Below the pieces are notes generated by a model. It did no database searches. It saw only the letters and a program-made list of their open reading frames with translations, and had not been told where the DNA came from. Position numbers and translations under genes: made by a program. Positions 37,284 through 45,378 of a stretch of 57,669 nucleotides of DNA are shown piece by piece. The stretch's first letter is position 1. Every line of letters begins with the position of its first letter. The DNA is from an uncultured Woeseiaceae bacterium (GTDB lineage Bacteria; Pseudomonadota; Gammaproteobacteria; Steroidobacterales; Woeseiaceae): assembly GCA_947259985.1 (NCBI GenBank), contig CAMYOJ010000020.1, forward strand, positions 6,413 through 64,081, given 5' to 3'.

Positions 37284-37939
37284 CAATTCTCGTAATCATC
37301 TTCGCCGGCGTCCCGGCGCGTCAACATCGTAAGAAACGGCCCCGCCAGGGTCTTGCCGTACTCGAGCTTCCAGATTATCAGTGTCGCGAGCACGAACATC
37401 ATCGAAATAACACCTGATATTCCAAGCGCCCCGATGCCCGAGCCGAGACCAATGCCGATGGCGACGAATATATACATCGCATCGGACGGCTGACTCAGCG
37501 AAAAGCGGAAGCGAACGGCCGCGACAACGCCGGCAAGGCTGAACGCCAGGGCGAGACTGTTGACCACGATCATCGCGATTCCCGTCACGACCACCGGCAA
37601 GATGATAATGGTCTGCAGGAAAGACTGATCGATTCGGCGCGCCCGGCTCGTAATGAAATACACCCAGGATACGGGCACGGTCAGGATCAGGGAACCGACG
37701 CTGGCCATCGCCAGTCGCACCGGACCTGTCGGCGCAAGAATAGTCCGCTCCACCATCGTGTAGACGGGTTCGAATGACTCTTCGTTGGAGGCGGCGGCAA
37801 GCTCGCCGATGCCGCCCAGTGGCAGGTACTCGGCCAGGGCCGGGTAGCGTGCTACGAGCAGGAAAACGGAACCGAACCAGAAGCCATAGTAGGTCAGGAT
37901 TACCGTGAGCGGTATCAGCAAGTTTGCAGATCGTCTCAT
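37283..37939 (-). CDS. DUF4956 membrane protein
   Basis: 218 residues with four or five membrane segments. The DUF4956 core is the glycine/alanine-rich helix pair TIIILPVVVTGIAMIVVNSL and AFSLAGVVAAVRFRFSLSQP, followed by DAMYIFVAIGIGLGSGIG. Function unknown; related proteins are often found next to polyphosphate-polymerase (VTC-like) or CotH genes. Its ATG overlaps the ureohydrolase stop (ATGA), so it is translated from the same message. Confidence 0.75.
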   Translation of the reverse strand: MRRSANLLIPLTVILTYYGFWFGSVFLLVARYPALAEYLPLGGIGELAAASNEESFEPVYTMVERTILAPTGPVRLAMASVGSLILTVPVSWVYFITSRARRIDQSFLQTIIILPVVVTGIAMIVVNSLALAFSLAGVVAAVRFRFSLSQPSDAMYIFVAIGIGLGSGIGALGISGVISMMFVLATLIIWKLEYGKTLAGPFLTMLTRRDAGEDDYEN

Positions 37940-38988
37940 CGCGCTACTCCGTGCCTGGTCCCGCCGTCACCACGAATCGCGAGCGTCATCAGGGATAGAA
38001 TTTCAAACAGCATCTGTGCCCCTACATGCACGGTATTGCTGGTCGCGTCGTATTGTGGCGCGATTTCCACCACGTCGCCACCAATCACATTGATACCCGA
38101 CAGGCCCTGCAGCAGCTGCATGGCCTCGCGCGGCGTCAACCCGCCGATCTCGGGCGTGCCGGTTCCCGGGGCGAACGCCGGGTCGAGGCCGTCAACATCG
38201 AACGTCACGTAGACAGGACCTTCGCCAATAACGTCTCGCGCCTTCCTGACGACCGCATCGACACCCATTCGTTCAAAGTCCTCGATATGAATGACGGTCA
38301 TGCCGGACTCGTAGGAAAATTCCCACAGAAATTCGGAGTTGCCGCGGATGCCGATCTGCACGGTTCTATCCGGGTCCAGAACACCGTCGAGCACGGCGGT
38401 GCGGAACGGGCCGCCATGGTGGAACTTCGAGTGGTCGTACACACCGCCTGTGTCGCAGTGCGCGTCGATATGAACGCAGGCCAGCGGCTCGCCGGCGCCG
38501 AGCGCCTTGAGGATCGGGTAGGTTATCGAGTGATCGCCACCCACGGAGAGCGGCCGAACTCCGGCGTCGCGCAGGCTCACGTAATGCGCCTCGATGTCCT
38601 GCATGCACATTTCGAGATTGAAGCGGCTGCGAAAAGGCACATCGCCAATATCGGCTATGCGGCACTCGGCGCGCGGCACGATCCTGTGCACGTGGTGATA
38701 CGGTCCGACGCGTTCCATCGCCCGCATCGCGCGAGGTCCGAATCTGGCGCCATTGCGATTCGTGACACCCAGGTCCATGGGCACGCCAATCAAGCCAATC
38801 TCGACATCGTCGAAGCGCTCGGCATGCGGCGCGTCGAGCAATGTCGGGATGCCGCCGTAAGGCAAAGCCCTGTTGCCGGAACTCTCGAACAGGAGATCCG
38901 CAACCTTGCGAAATTCGGGGTCGAAGACGTCGTCCCCCATCGCGCCCTGATACTTGTCCCTGAGCCTTTGTAATTTTTCCAGGTCCAT
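37936..38988 (-). CDS. Agmatinase/guanidino-acid ureohydrolase
   Basis: 350 residues of the arginase fold. Binuclear manganese ligands appear in SVGGDHSITYP, CVHIDAHCDTGGVYD and YVTFDVDGLDPAFAPGTGTP; the GLTPREA that follows is typical of agmatinase-type members. Releases urea from agmatine, guanidinobutyrate or a similar guanidino compound; the N-terminal extension of about 40 residues before the catalytic domain is closer to guanidinobutyrase/guanidinopropionase-type enzymes than to E. coli SpeB, so I do not assign speB. First gene of a three-gene operon with unusual partners. Confidence 0.85.
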   Translation of the reverse strand: MDLEKLQRLRDKYQGAMGDDVFDPEFRKVADLLFESSGNRALPYGGIPTLLDAPHAERFDDVEIGLIGVPMDLGVTNRNGARFGPRAMRAMERVGPYHHVHRIVPRAECRIADIGDVPFRSRFNLEMCMQDIEAHYVSLRDAGVRPLSVGGDHSITYPILKALGAGEPLACVHIDAHCDTGGVYDHSKFHHGGPFRTAVLDGVLDPDRTVQIGIRGNSEFLWEFSYESGMTVIHIEDFERMGVDAVVRKARDVIGEGPVYVTFDVDGLDPAFAPGTGTPEIGGLTPREAMQLLQGLSGINVIGGDVVEIAPQYDATSNTVHVGAQMLFEILSLMTLAIRGDGGTRHGVAR

Positions 38989-39116
38989 GACCTGTGTCCT
39001 TTATCGGCCAGACTAGCAAGATACCGACATGGCACAAGATTCGCCAACCCGACAAGCGCGCAAGCGTCGCCACGTGATGGTAGGCTATGCGCCGTTTTGG
39101 GCACATGGATAGAAGA

Positions 39117-40094
39117 ATGACGGTTCAGCTACTCGGTATCAGCAATGCCATTGTCGACGTGCTCGCGCACGTGGACGAAGACTTCCTGAAGACCATTGGC
39201 GCGGCGCCGGGCTCCATGACATTGATCGAAAAGGACCGGGCCCGGGAGATCTACAACCAGATGGGGCCGGCAACTGAGATGTCAGGTGGCTCGGTTGCCA
39301 ACACCGTGGCCGGTTTCGCCAACCTGGGCGGCACGGCCGCCTACATTGGCAAGGTAAAGGCCGACCAGCTGGGTACGATTTTCAACCATGACATGCGCTC
39401 ACTGGGCGTCGACATCCGCCTCAAGGCAGCGCCCGGTGGTGCGCCAACGGCGCGAAGCCATGTGCTGATTACCGAGGATGGTCAGCGCACGATGCAGACC
39501 TACCTGGGCGCCTGCCTCGAACTGGGGCTGGCCGACATCACGCCCGGCACTGTCGGCGCGCCGAAGGCCATTCTTATCGAAGGCTACGTCTTCGACATCG
39601 CCGAGGGCCCGCAGCTCGCGCAGAGAGCTGCCGAGATCGCACGCGGCAACGGCACCGCAGTCGCCTTGTCGCTGTCCGACTCGTTCTGCGTCGAACGTCA
39701 CCGCGAAGTGTTCCTGGAGTTCGTGCGCAATGACGCCAATATCGTCGTCGCCGATGAAGACGAGATCAACGCGCTGGTCGGGGCGGCGGATTTCGACGCA
39801 ACGCTGGAGGCGCTGCAGGACTTCGACCAGCTGTTCGCGATGACGCGGTCGGAGAAAGGCTCGGTCATCCTGCGCGGCGACGAAAAAGTCGAACAGACCG
39901 CGACGCCCGTCGAGACCGTCGTCGATACGACAGGCGCCGGCGATGCTTACTGCGCGGGATTCCTGTACGGCTGGGTCAACGAGAAGCCGCTCCAGAAATG
40001 CGCCGAGTACGGCACGCACTGCGCCACGAAGGTCATTCAGCAGCTGGGCGCCCGTATCGAGCCTGGCTTGCTCGACGACTTTGAATCTCTTTGA
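39117..40094 (+). CDS. PfkB-family kinase, adenosine-kinase-like
   Basis: 325 residues from ATG 39117 (MTVQLLGISNAIVDVLAHVD), the start that best matches relatives; ATGs at 39105 and 39087 are alternatives. PfkB signatures: MSGGSVANTVAGFANLGGTA (sugar site) and VDTTGAGDAYCAGFLYGW (catalytic Asp and anion hole). The ISNAIVDVLA opening is typical of the adenosine kinase/inosine-guanosine kinase branch. It converges on the BMC operon and its last 62 bases overlap the final shell gene. A role in phosphorylating a nucleoside or ribose in the same pathway is likely but inferred. Confidence 0.82.
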   Translation: MTVQLLGISNAIVDVLAHVDEDFLKTIGAAPGSMTLIEKDRAREIYNQMGPATEMSGGSVANTVAGFANLGGTAAYIGKVKADQLGTIFNHDMRSLGVDIRLKAAPGGAPTARSHVLITEDGQRTMQTYLGACLELGLADITPGTVGAPKAILIEGYVFDIAEGPQLAQRAAEIARGNGTAVALSLSDSFCVERHREVFLEFVRNDANIVVADEDEINALVGAADFDATLEALQDFDQLFAMTRSEKGSVILRGDEKVEQTATPVETVVDTTGAGDAYCAGFLYGWVNEKPLQKCAEYGTHCATKVIQQLGARIEPGLLDDFESL

Positions 40095-40365
40095 CCCACG
40101 GTAGTTCAACGTCGTCGACGATGCCGACGATGATCGAACGTACAGGTGCCGCATCGTCGTCGAGTACCTGGCGCGCGCCGTTACCTTCGTCGAGTATCAA
40201 TACGGTCTCGCCTTTGCCGGCGCCGATCGCGTCCATCGCGATGAGGTAGCCACCCGTCGGCTTGCCACTCGCATCGAGCCGCTCGGCGAGCAGCAGCTTG
40301 CGGCCCTCGACAATGGGATGGTGAATCGTCGACACCACGCTACCCGTTACACGTCCAAGTATCAT
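40033..40365 (-). CDS. BMC-P shell vertex protein (EutN/CcmL family), copy 1
   Basis: 110 residues from ATG 40365. Pentameric BMC vertex protein: MILGRVTGSVVSTIHHPIVE, LIAMDAIGAGKGETVLILDE, and IIVGIVDDVEL are the EutN/CcmL landmarks. It has a C-terminal tail of about 20 residues (WVKEIQSRRASQARYGRPAA) beyond the usual end. The start overlaps copy 2 by four bases (ATGA). The tail region overlaps the 3' end of the convergent kinase gene. Confidence 0.9.
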   Translation of the reverse strand: MILGRVTGSVVSTIHHPIVEGRKLLLAERLDASGKPTGGYLIAMDAIGAGKGETVLILDEGNGARQVLDDDAAPVRSIIVGIVDDVELPWVKEIQSRRASQARYGRPAAE

Positions 40366-40652
40366 TCGCCAAGCTCCCCGGGCGGGTAATTCCTGACCTC
40401 GTCGACGAGGCCCACGATAGCGTCGTCGACCGGCACGAACCACGGATCGAGCGTCAGCGCGGCTTCACGGCTCGCGACCCAGTAGATGACTTGCCCGGGT
40501 CCTGCCATGCGCGTGCCATCCGCGCAGACGAACGGCTCGCCGTCGTCCTTGCCCTCGCGATCGAGTGGCTGCACCCAAAGCAACGGCGTTGCCGACAGTT
40601 CGTCAACGAGCACGGCGGGCACTACGGTGCCGATTACACGTCCCAGGAGCAT
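40362..40652 (-). CDS. BMC-P shell vertex protein (EutN/CcmL family), copy 2
   Basis: 96 residues with a strong GGAGGAGG ribosome site. MLLGRVIGTVVPAVLVDEL and FVPVDDAIVGLVDEVRN match the family, but the middle loop is diverged (CADGTRMAGPGQVIYWVASR instead of the usual GAGxGExVL segment). Such variation among three copies suggests distinct vertex or pore roles. It starts 19 bases inside the end of the BMC-T gene. Confidence 0.88.
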   Translation of the reverse strand: MLLGRVIGTVVPAVLVDELSATPLLWVQPLDREGKDDGEPFVCADGTRMAGPGQVIYWVASREAALTLDPWFVPVDDAIVGLVDEVRNYPPGELGE

Positions 40653-41284
40653 GCAACCTCCTCCGGGTATTCGGCGCCGGACGGCTCGAACGCCCCACAG
40701 TCGCCGAAGCGCGTGCCCTTGTCGAGCAATGAACGCAGGTCGGCGTCAATCCTGGGTAACAAGCTGCGCGCGAGTAACTGATCCCCCGCCCGCTCGGCGC
40801 ATATCGCGAGCGCCGTTTCAGTATCCGTCAGATTGCCGCTTACCAACGCCAGCGCGTGGCCGCCCAGGTCATCGCCCAGGCGCACTTCCGAAAGCACGAC
40901 CGGGGTGCTCTTTACGGCCGCATCGATAGCGCCCAGCAGCGCGGGTGAGGAGCGCGTCTCTACGACACCGAGCGCATCGCCGACGAGGCCGCGCCGGACG
41001 CCAAGCACGGCATCATGCAACATGGGATGCACATCGCCGAGGAAGATGCTTCCCGTCAATGCGCGCTTGGACTCACCCGTTTGCGCGCCGACCGCAAATG
41101 CTTCCTCGGTGCTGGCGACACTTCCGCCGACGAGTATCAGGAAGCGACCCGGGTGGATCGTCCCGCAGCGCAGCAAAGCAATCGGGGAACACTTGACCAT
41201 GAGGTCGCCGGCCAGGACGCCGGCCGCGACGGTCTCGAACTCCAGCAATGCGAGGGCTCCGTGTCGCTTCTGGGTTGCCACCAC
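40634..41284 (-). CDS. BMC-T tandem-domain shell protein, copy 1
   Basis: 216 residues containing two BMC domains in tandem, forming a pseudohexameric trimer. First domain: ALALLEFETVAAGVLAGDLM, then GRFLILVGGSVASTEEAF; second domain: AVLGVRRGLVGDALGVVETR, then HALALVSGNLTDTETAL. The C-terminal tail contains cysteines (DCGAFEPSGAEYPEEVACSW). GTG start at 41284, five bases after the aldehyde dehydrogenase stop. Confidence 0.9.
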   Translation of the reverse strand: MVATQKRHGALALLEFETVAAGVLAGDLMVKCSPIALLRCGTIHPGRFLILVGGSVASTEEAFAVGAQTGESKRALTGSIFLGDVHPMLHDAVLGVRRGLVGDALGVVETRSSPALLGAIDAAVKSTPVVLSEVRLGDDLGGHALALVSGNLTDTETALAICAERAGDQLLARSLLPRIDADLRSLLDKGTRFGDCGAFEPSGAEYPEEVACSWDV

Positions 41285-41289
41285 GCGCC

Positions 41290-42759
41290 TTAGACGATGC
41301 GAAAGTGATCGACGAGGACACAGCGTCGCAAACGGCTGAACGAGATGGGGCCCGTGAGTCCCTCGCCCGTCGGGCTCGCGATCGTAAAGCTGCTGTGGCC
41401 TTCGCCTCCTTCACCGAGACCGGCAAAGAATGGCCCGTTCTTGGTGAAGATGCTCGTATTGATGGTTCGCGCCATGCGGCTCAGCGCATCGATGTCACGC
41501 GAGTACATGCCCGCCGAATGGCCATAGCCGTGCTCGGCCTCTTTGGCGAGTTGGATGCCGGTCTCGACGTCAGGTACCGCCGTGACCGGCAGGACGGGCA
41601 TCATCTGCTCGGTCCAGATCAGCGGGTGGTCGTTCGGGACTCTTGCGACCAGCAGCTTCGGGTCGCCATTGCAGGAGATTCCGGCGCGCTCGAGTATCAC
41701 GCTCGCGTTCTTGCCGATCAGGTCTTTTTCCACGACGGCGTGCTTGCGGGGTCCGCGCTGCTCGCTGAAGATCGCCTGCTCGACGCGATGCAGTTCGCCT
41801 TCGCTGAGCACGTAAGCGCCGTTGCGGCCCATCTGCCTGATCAACTCGTCGACAACGGTGTCAACCGCAATGACTTCCTTTTCATCGGTGCACACGATGT
41901 TGTTGTCGAAAGACGCACCGGCCACGATCTGGCGGCCGGCGAGCTCCAGGTCTGCCGTATCGTCCACCACCACGGGCGGATTTCCGGGTCCGGCGCAAAT
42001 GGCACGTTTGCCGCTCGTCATCGCCTGGCGCACGACACCGCTGCCGCCCGTCACGGCCAGCAACCTGACGCCTTTGTGCGTCATTAAGGCCTGCGCCGAT
42101 TCGATCGTCGGCTCGGCCACGGCCGTCACCAGGTTCTCGGGCCCACCGGCGCGCACGATCGCCTTGTGCAGGAGGCGTACATTCGCCATGGAACATTCGC
42201 GGGCATTCGGGTGCACGTTGAAGACAATACTGTTGCCGGCCGAAAGCATGGCGATCGTATTGCATATGATCGTCGAGGTCGGATTCGTTGTCGGCGTGAT
42301 CGCGCCGATCACGCCGTAGGGCGCATACTCGGTGAGAGTCAGGCCATCGTCCCCGGTCACGGCTTGCGGCGTCAGCACCTCGGTGCCCGAGGTCTTGCGC
42401 GTGACGAGCCGGTTCTTGACGATCTTGTTTTCTACGCGACCGAGACCGGTCTCCTCGTGCGCATGGCGCGCCAGGGCTTCGGCATTCTCGAACATGCATT
42501 CGCGAATCGACGCGATGATCTGCTGTCGGGTTTCGAGTGACGCGCCGTCGAATTGTTCGAATGCGATGCGCGCAGCTGCGACGGCGTCGTCCACCGTGGC
42601 AAATATGCCCTCACCGAGCGTCGCGCGAGGAGCAACACTCGGCGCATGACTTACTGCGGCGTTCGTTGTCCTTGCTGCTTGTGGAGTACCGAGGCGTTCG
42701 GCCAGGCGGGTGGCAATCAGGTCCACCTGCTGGTCGCTGAGCATCCCGGCCTGGCTCAT
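41290..42759 (-). CDS. CoA-acylating aldehyde dehydrogenase with N-terminal encapsulation peptide
   Basis: 489 residues, PduP/EutE type. Converts an aldehyde (acetaldehyde predicted here) plus CoA and NAD+ to acyl-CoA and NADH. Catalytic Cys290 lies in GASFDNNIVCTDEKEV; NPTSTIICNTI, VTGGSGVVRQAM and AGPGNPPVVVDD are family landmarks. Residues 7-24 (LSDQQVDLIATRLAERLG) form an amphipathic helix followed by a Thr/Ala/Pro linker, the form of BMC cargo-targeting peptides. The stop is five bases before a BMC-T gene and the start overlaps a BMC-P stop (ATGA). No alcohol dehydrogenase or phosphotransacylase partner is next to it. Confidence 0.93.
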   Translation of the reverse strand: MSQAGMLSDQQVDLIATRLAERLGTPQAARTTNAAVSHAPSVAPRATLGEGIFATVDDAVAAARIAFEQFDGASLETRQQIIASIRECMFENAEALARHAHEETGLGRVENKIVKNRLVTRKTSGTEVLTPQAVTGDDGLTLTEYAPYGVIGAITPTTNPTSTIICNTIAMLSAGNSIVFNVHPNARECSMANVRLLHKAIVRAGGPENLVTAVAEPTIESAQALMTHKGVRLLAVTGGSGVVRQAMTSGKRAICAGPGNPPVVVDDTADLELAGRQIVAGASFDNNIVCTDEKEVIAVDTVVDELIRQMGRNGAYVLSEGELHRVEQAIFSEQRGPRKHAVVEKDLIGKNASVILERAGISCNGDPKLLVARVPNDHPLIWTEQMMPVLPVTAVPDVETGIQLAKEAEHGYGHSAGMYSRDIDALSRMARTINTSIFTKNGPFFAGLGEGGEGHSSFTIASPTGEGLTGPISFSRLRRCVLVDHFRIV

Positions 42760-43055
42760 GCATCATCCCCCTTGCGGTATTTTTCCTTGCCCTCGATTTC
42801 CCAGCTGTCGACGATCGCCATGACCACGGCGTCCACGGGCTTGTTGTCGGTGCGCTCGGTCTGGCGGGCCGAGGAACCGCTCGCGAACAGGACCATCTCG
42901 CCGACGCCGGCGCCGACGGCGTCGACCGCCACCACCGAATCGCCCGTCGCTTTGTTGTCGTGACCCCAGACGCCGAGCATCAGGAATCGCAGTCCTCCTA
43001 GCTTGGCGTCTTTCTCGGTGGCGACGACGGTGCCGAGTACCTTTGCGAGTTTCAC
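42756..43055 (-). CDS. BMC-P shell vertex protein (EutN/CcmL family), copy 3
   Basis: 99 residues, GTG start at 43055. MKLAKVLGTVVATEKDAKLG, VVAVDAVGAGVGEMVLFASG and DAVVMAIVDSWEI are full matches to the EutN/CcmL pattern, making this the most canonical of the three vertex proteins. Placed between BMC-H and the aldehyde dehydrogenase gene, overlapping the latter by four bases. Confidence 0.92.
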   Translation of the reverse strand: MKLAKVLGTVVATEKDAKLGGLRFLMLGVWGHDNKATGDSVVAVDAVGAGVGEMVLFASGSSARQTERTDNKPVDAVVMAIVDSWEIEGKEKYRKGDDA

Positions 43056-43071
43056 GGCTGTACCAGGGACA

Positions 43072-43368
43072 TTACTTCTTGCCGGATTCGGGGGCGCGGC
43101 CCAGCGGAATCGTCATGTCGACACCCGTGTGTGGACGTGCGATCACGTGGACTGCGACTACGTCACCAACACGCGCACCGGCTGTTCGCCCGGCGTCGCA
43201 TGCAGCGCGCACGGCTGCGACATCGCCACGCACGACGGCGGTCGTGTAGCCACCGCCGGTTTTCTCATAACTGACGAGTTCGACCTTGGCCGCTTTGACC
43301 ATCGCGTCGGCCGCCTCCACCATCGCCGGAAAACTCCGGCATTCGATCATTCCCAATGCTTCTGACAT
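43072..43368 (-). CDS. BMC-H hexameric shell protein
   Basis: 98 residues, single BMC domain: [56 protein letters not shown] and [13 protein letters not shown]. This is the only BMC-H gene in the locus and so should form most of the shell facets. The pore loop (around EKTGGGYTT) is glycine-rich. Upstream of copy 3 of BMC-P and 51 bases after the second BMC-T gene. Confidence 0.95.
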   Translation of the reverse strand: MSEALGMIECRSFPAMVEAADAMVKAAKVELVSYEKTGGGYTTAVVRGDVAAVRAACDAGRTAGARVGDVVAVHVIARPHTGVDMTIPLGRAPESGKK

Positions 43369-43419
43369 CGCCTTGCTCCTCGCGAATCGGGCATCGCTGC
43401 CCGCGTTGATCTATGAAAA

Positions 43420-44040
43420 CTATTTCTTCTTCGTACCCGTGACCGCCTCGATCGCCTGCGTCGCCGCCTCGTGCGCGACCACCACGTCTCTTTCCTCGCC
43501 GCCGATATAGACACGCCCGAAGCTGCCCACGGCTCGCACTTCGAGGATATTGATGTCCGCCGCCTTCTCAGCCTCGTTTGCAGCCAGCGCGGCGTAGGCG
43601 GCCGGTTCGACCTCGAGCACGAACAGTGTCTGCCCGGCAAGAATCATGTTGCCGTGGCGGAATCGGTTGATCAGCATCGTTTGGGTGTCCTCGAGATGCC
43701 GCACAACCTCGTTGGCGACGACCCGCGGCTTGTGCCGGTCCTTTTCCTGGAGTCCCAGCGAATCGAGAATCGCCTGCCCGGCCTGGCGCACGTCCGCCTG
43801 GCTCTCGGAATGAAGCTCGAGCATGCCGTAGTGGCGCTCGACGATCTGCATGCCGGCCGTCACGTCCGTTGCCTTCAACGCAACGTCGAGGATGTGGTTG
43901 ATCGCCATGCCGGGGGCGATTTCCACGAACAGGCTCGCCTGCCCGACCTTGGGAAGGTAGCCCTTGGAAATCGTCGCCTGGAAGGACGCGAACTGCGGCT
44001 GCAGCGAGTCGAGAAAAACGTAGGCTCTCAGGTCGACCAT
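43420..44040 (-). CDS. BMC-T tandem-domain shell protein, copy 2
   Basis: 206 residues. Two BMC domains: first with RAYVFLDSLQPQFASFQATI and GQASLFVEIAPGMAINHILD; second with TQTMLINRFRHGNMILAGQT and ILEVRAVGSFGRVYIGGEER. The C-terminus ends in Lys residues. It differs strongly from copy 1 and resembles the double-stacking BMC-T types with gated pores, but stacking cannot be proved from sequence. Twelve bases after the RpiB-DeoC fusion stop. Confidence 0.9.
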   Translation of the reverse strand: MVDLRAYVFLDSLQPQFASFQATISKGYLPKVGQASLFVEIAPGMAINHILDVALKATDVTAGMQIVERHYGMLELHSESQADVRQAGQAILDSLGLQEKDRHKPRVVANEVVRHLEDTQTMLINRFRHGNMILAGQTLFVLEVEPAAYAALAANEAEKAADINILEVRAVGSFGRVYIGGEERDVVVAHEAATQAIEAVTGTKKK

Positions 44041-44052
44041 CTATGATTCTCC

Positions 44053-45378
44053 TCAAGCACTCATGCTTGTCGATTTTGCTTCCCGGACGATGCCGATACT
44101 GGCGCTTGCGCCGAGGCGCGTGGCGCCCGCCTCGATCATCGCCCTGGCGTCGCTGTAGGAACTGATACCGCCGGACGCCTTGACCTCCATACCGGCGCCG
44201 CGCACGACGTCGGCCATGAGTGCGACGTCGCTGACCGTGGCGCCGCCGGTCGAGAATCCCGTTGACGTCTTGACGAAATGGGCACGTGCTTTTCTCGCGA
44301 GCTCCGACGCGCGACGCTTTTCGTCGTCAGTCAACAATGCCGTCTCGAGGATGACCTTGCAGACGGCGTTGCCGTCAACGCAGTCCTCGACAACGGCCTG
44401 GATGTCGCGCAGGACGAGCGCATCGTTGCCGCTCTTGAGCGCGCCGATATTGAGCACCATGTCGATCTCGCGCGCTCCGTTACGAATCGCGCGACGTGCC
44501 TCCATGGCCTTGATCTCCGGCTCGGTGGCGCCAAGCGGAAAACCGACAACGGTGCAGGTGAGCACGTCGCTGCCCCGCAACAGCCCGGCCGCGAGCTTCA
44601 CCCAGGTCGGGTTCACGCAGACCGAACGGAAATTGTATTCGAGAGCCTCGGCGCAGAGCTTGCGTACCTGCTCCTCGGTCGCCTGCGGCTTGAGCAATGT
44701 ATGGTCGATGTATCGCGCCAGGTCGCCCGGGATGCTGCCTGGAACCTCGGCCGGCGACACGCTCGTCAGGCCGGTGGCGCCCAGCTTGACGAATTTGCGC
44801 GCGGCGTCGGGATCGTCACCGACGCAGGGGCCATCGGGTTCCGCATTCGTTATCGGGCCGATGATCTCGTGCAGGCGATTCACAACGCGGTCGATATCCT
44901 GCTCGGACAGGTCCAGGTTGCTGACCCCGTCCGGTGCCTGGTCGGCAAACATCGCGACGCGCTTGCGGTGGCGGGCTTCGGTGCAATCGGTCGCCAGCCA
45001 CGTGTCAACGATCTGCCTGGCAAGCCCCGATCCGATCAGGCCGGCCCCCAGGGTCAGCACATTGGCGTCGTTGTGTTCGCGACTGTTGCGTGCACTCGAT
45101 AGATCGTAGGCCAGCGCCGCGCGCACGCCGGGGACCTTGTTGGCCACCATGCACGAACCGATGCCGGCGCCGTCGATCATGATGCCGACGTCGGCCCTGC
45201 CCTGCGATACAGCGTCCGCGACGGCCCGCGCAAACACCGGGTAGTCAACAGCTTCATGAGATGAAGTACCGACGTCCTCGACCATAAACCCGGCCTTCTT
45301 CAGATGAAGTACGAGGTCGCCCTTGAGCACGAATCCGCCATGGTCCGCGCCGATCGCAATTCTTTTCACCGCTGTCAT
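44053..45378 (-). CDS. RpiB/LacAB-type isomerase fused to deoxyribose-phosphate aldolase (DeoC)
   Basis: 441 residues from ATG 45378, overlapping the regulator stop (ATGA); ATG 45384 is also possible and residue numbers here count from it. Residues 1-150 are an RpiB/LacAB sugar-phosphate isomerase ([35 protein letters not shown]), but the catalytic CGTG is DGAG (Asp71). Residues 159-176 ([18 protein letters not shown]) are a helix resembling a BMC encapsulation peptide. Residues 220-435 are DERA, with Asp308, Schiff-base Lys372 (FVKTSTGF) and Lys402 (VKASGGI) all present, so 2-deoxyribose 5-phosphate should be cleaved to glyceraldehyde 3-phosphate and acetaldehyde. Central enzyme of the BMC locus. 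Confidence 0.93.
   Translation of the reverse strand: MTAVKRIAIGADHGGFVLKGDLVLHLKKAGFMVEDVGTSSHEAVDYPVFARAVADAVSQGRADVGIMIDGAGIGSCMVANKVPGVRAALAYDLSSARNSREHNDANVLTLGAGLIGSGLARQIVDTWLATDCTEARHRKRVAMFADQAPDGVSNLDLSEQDIDRVVNRLHEIIGPITNAEPDGPCVGDDPDAARKFVKLGATGLTSVSPAEVPGSIPGDLARYIDHTLLKPQATEEQVRKLCAEALEYNFRSVCVNPTWVKLAAGLLRGSDVLTCTVVGFPLGATEPEIKAMEARRAIRNGAREIDMVLNIGALKSGNDALVLRDIQAVVEDCVDGNAVCKVILETALLTDDEKRRASELARKARAHFVKTSTGFSTGGATVSDVALMADVVRGAGMEVKASGGISSYSDARAMIEAGATRLGASASIGIVREAKSTSMSA
45252..45266. promoter_or_regulatory. Palindrome CTTCAT-GAG-ATGAAG (site 5)
   Basis: Perfect 6-3-6 inverted repeat inside the isomerase-coding region. It is the best match to a 15-bp motif repeated five times around the BMC regulator; its centre is 43 bases from site 4, close to four helical turns. 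Intragenic position allows a downstream-operator role. Confidence 0.5.
45295..45309. promoter_or_regulatory. Palindrome CTTCTT-CAG-ATGAAG (site 4)
   Basis: One mismatch from the CTTYAT-N3-ATRAAG consensus, inside the first codons of the isomerase domain. The right half continues as AGATGAAGTAC, as in site 5. Confidence 0.45.
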
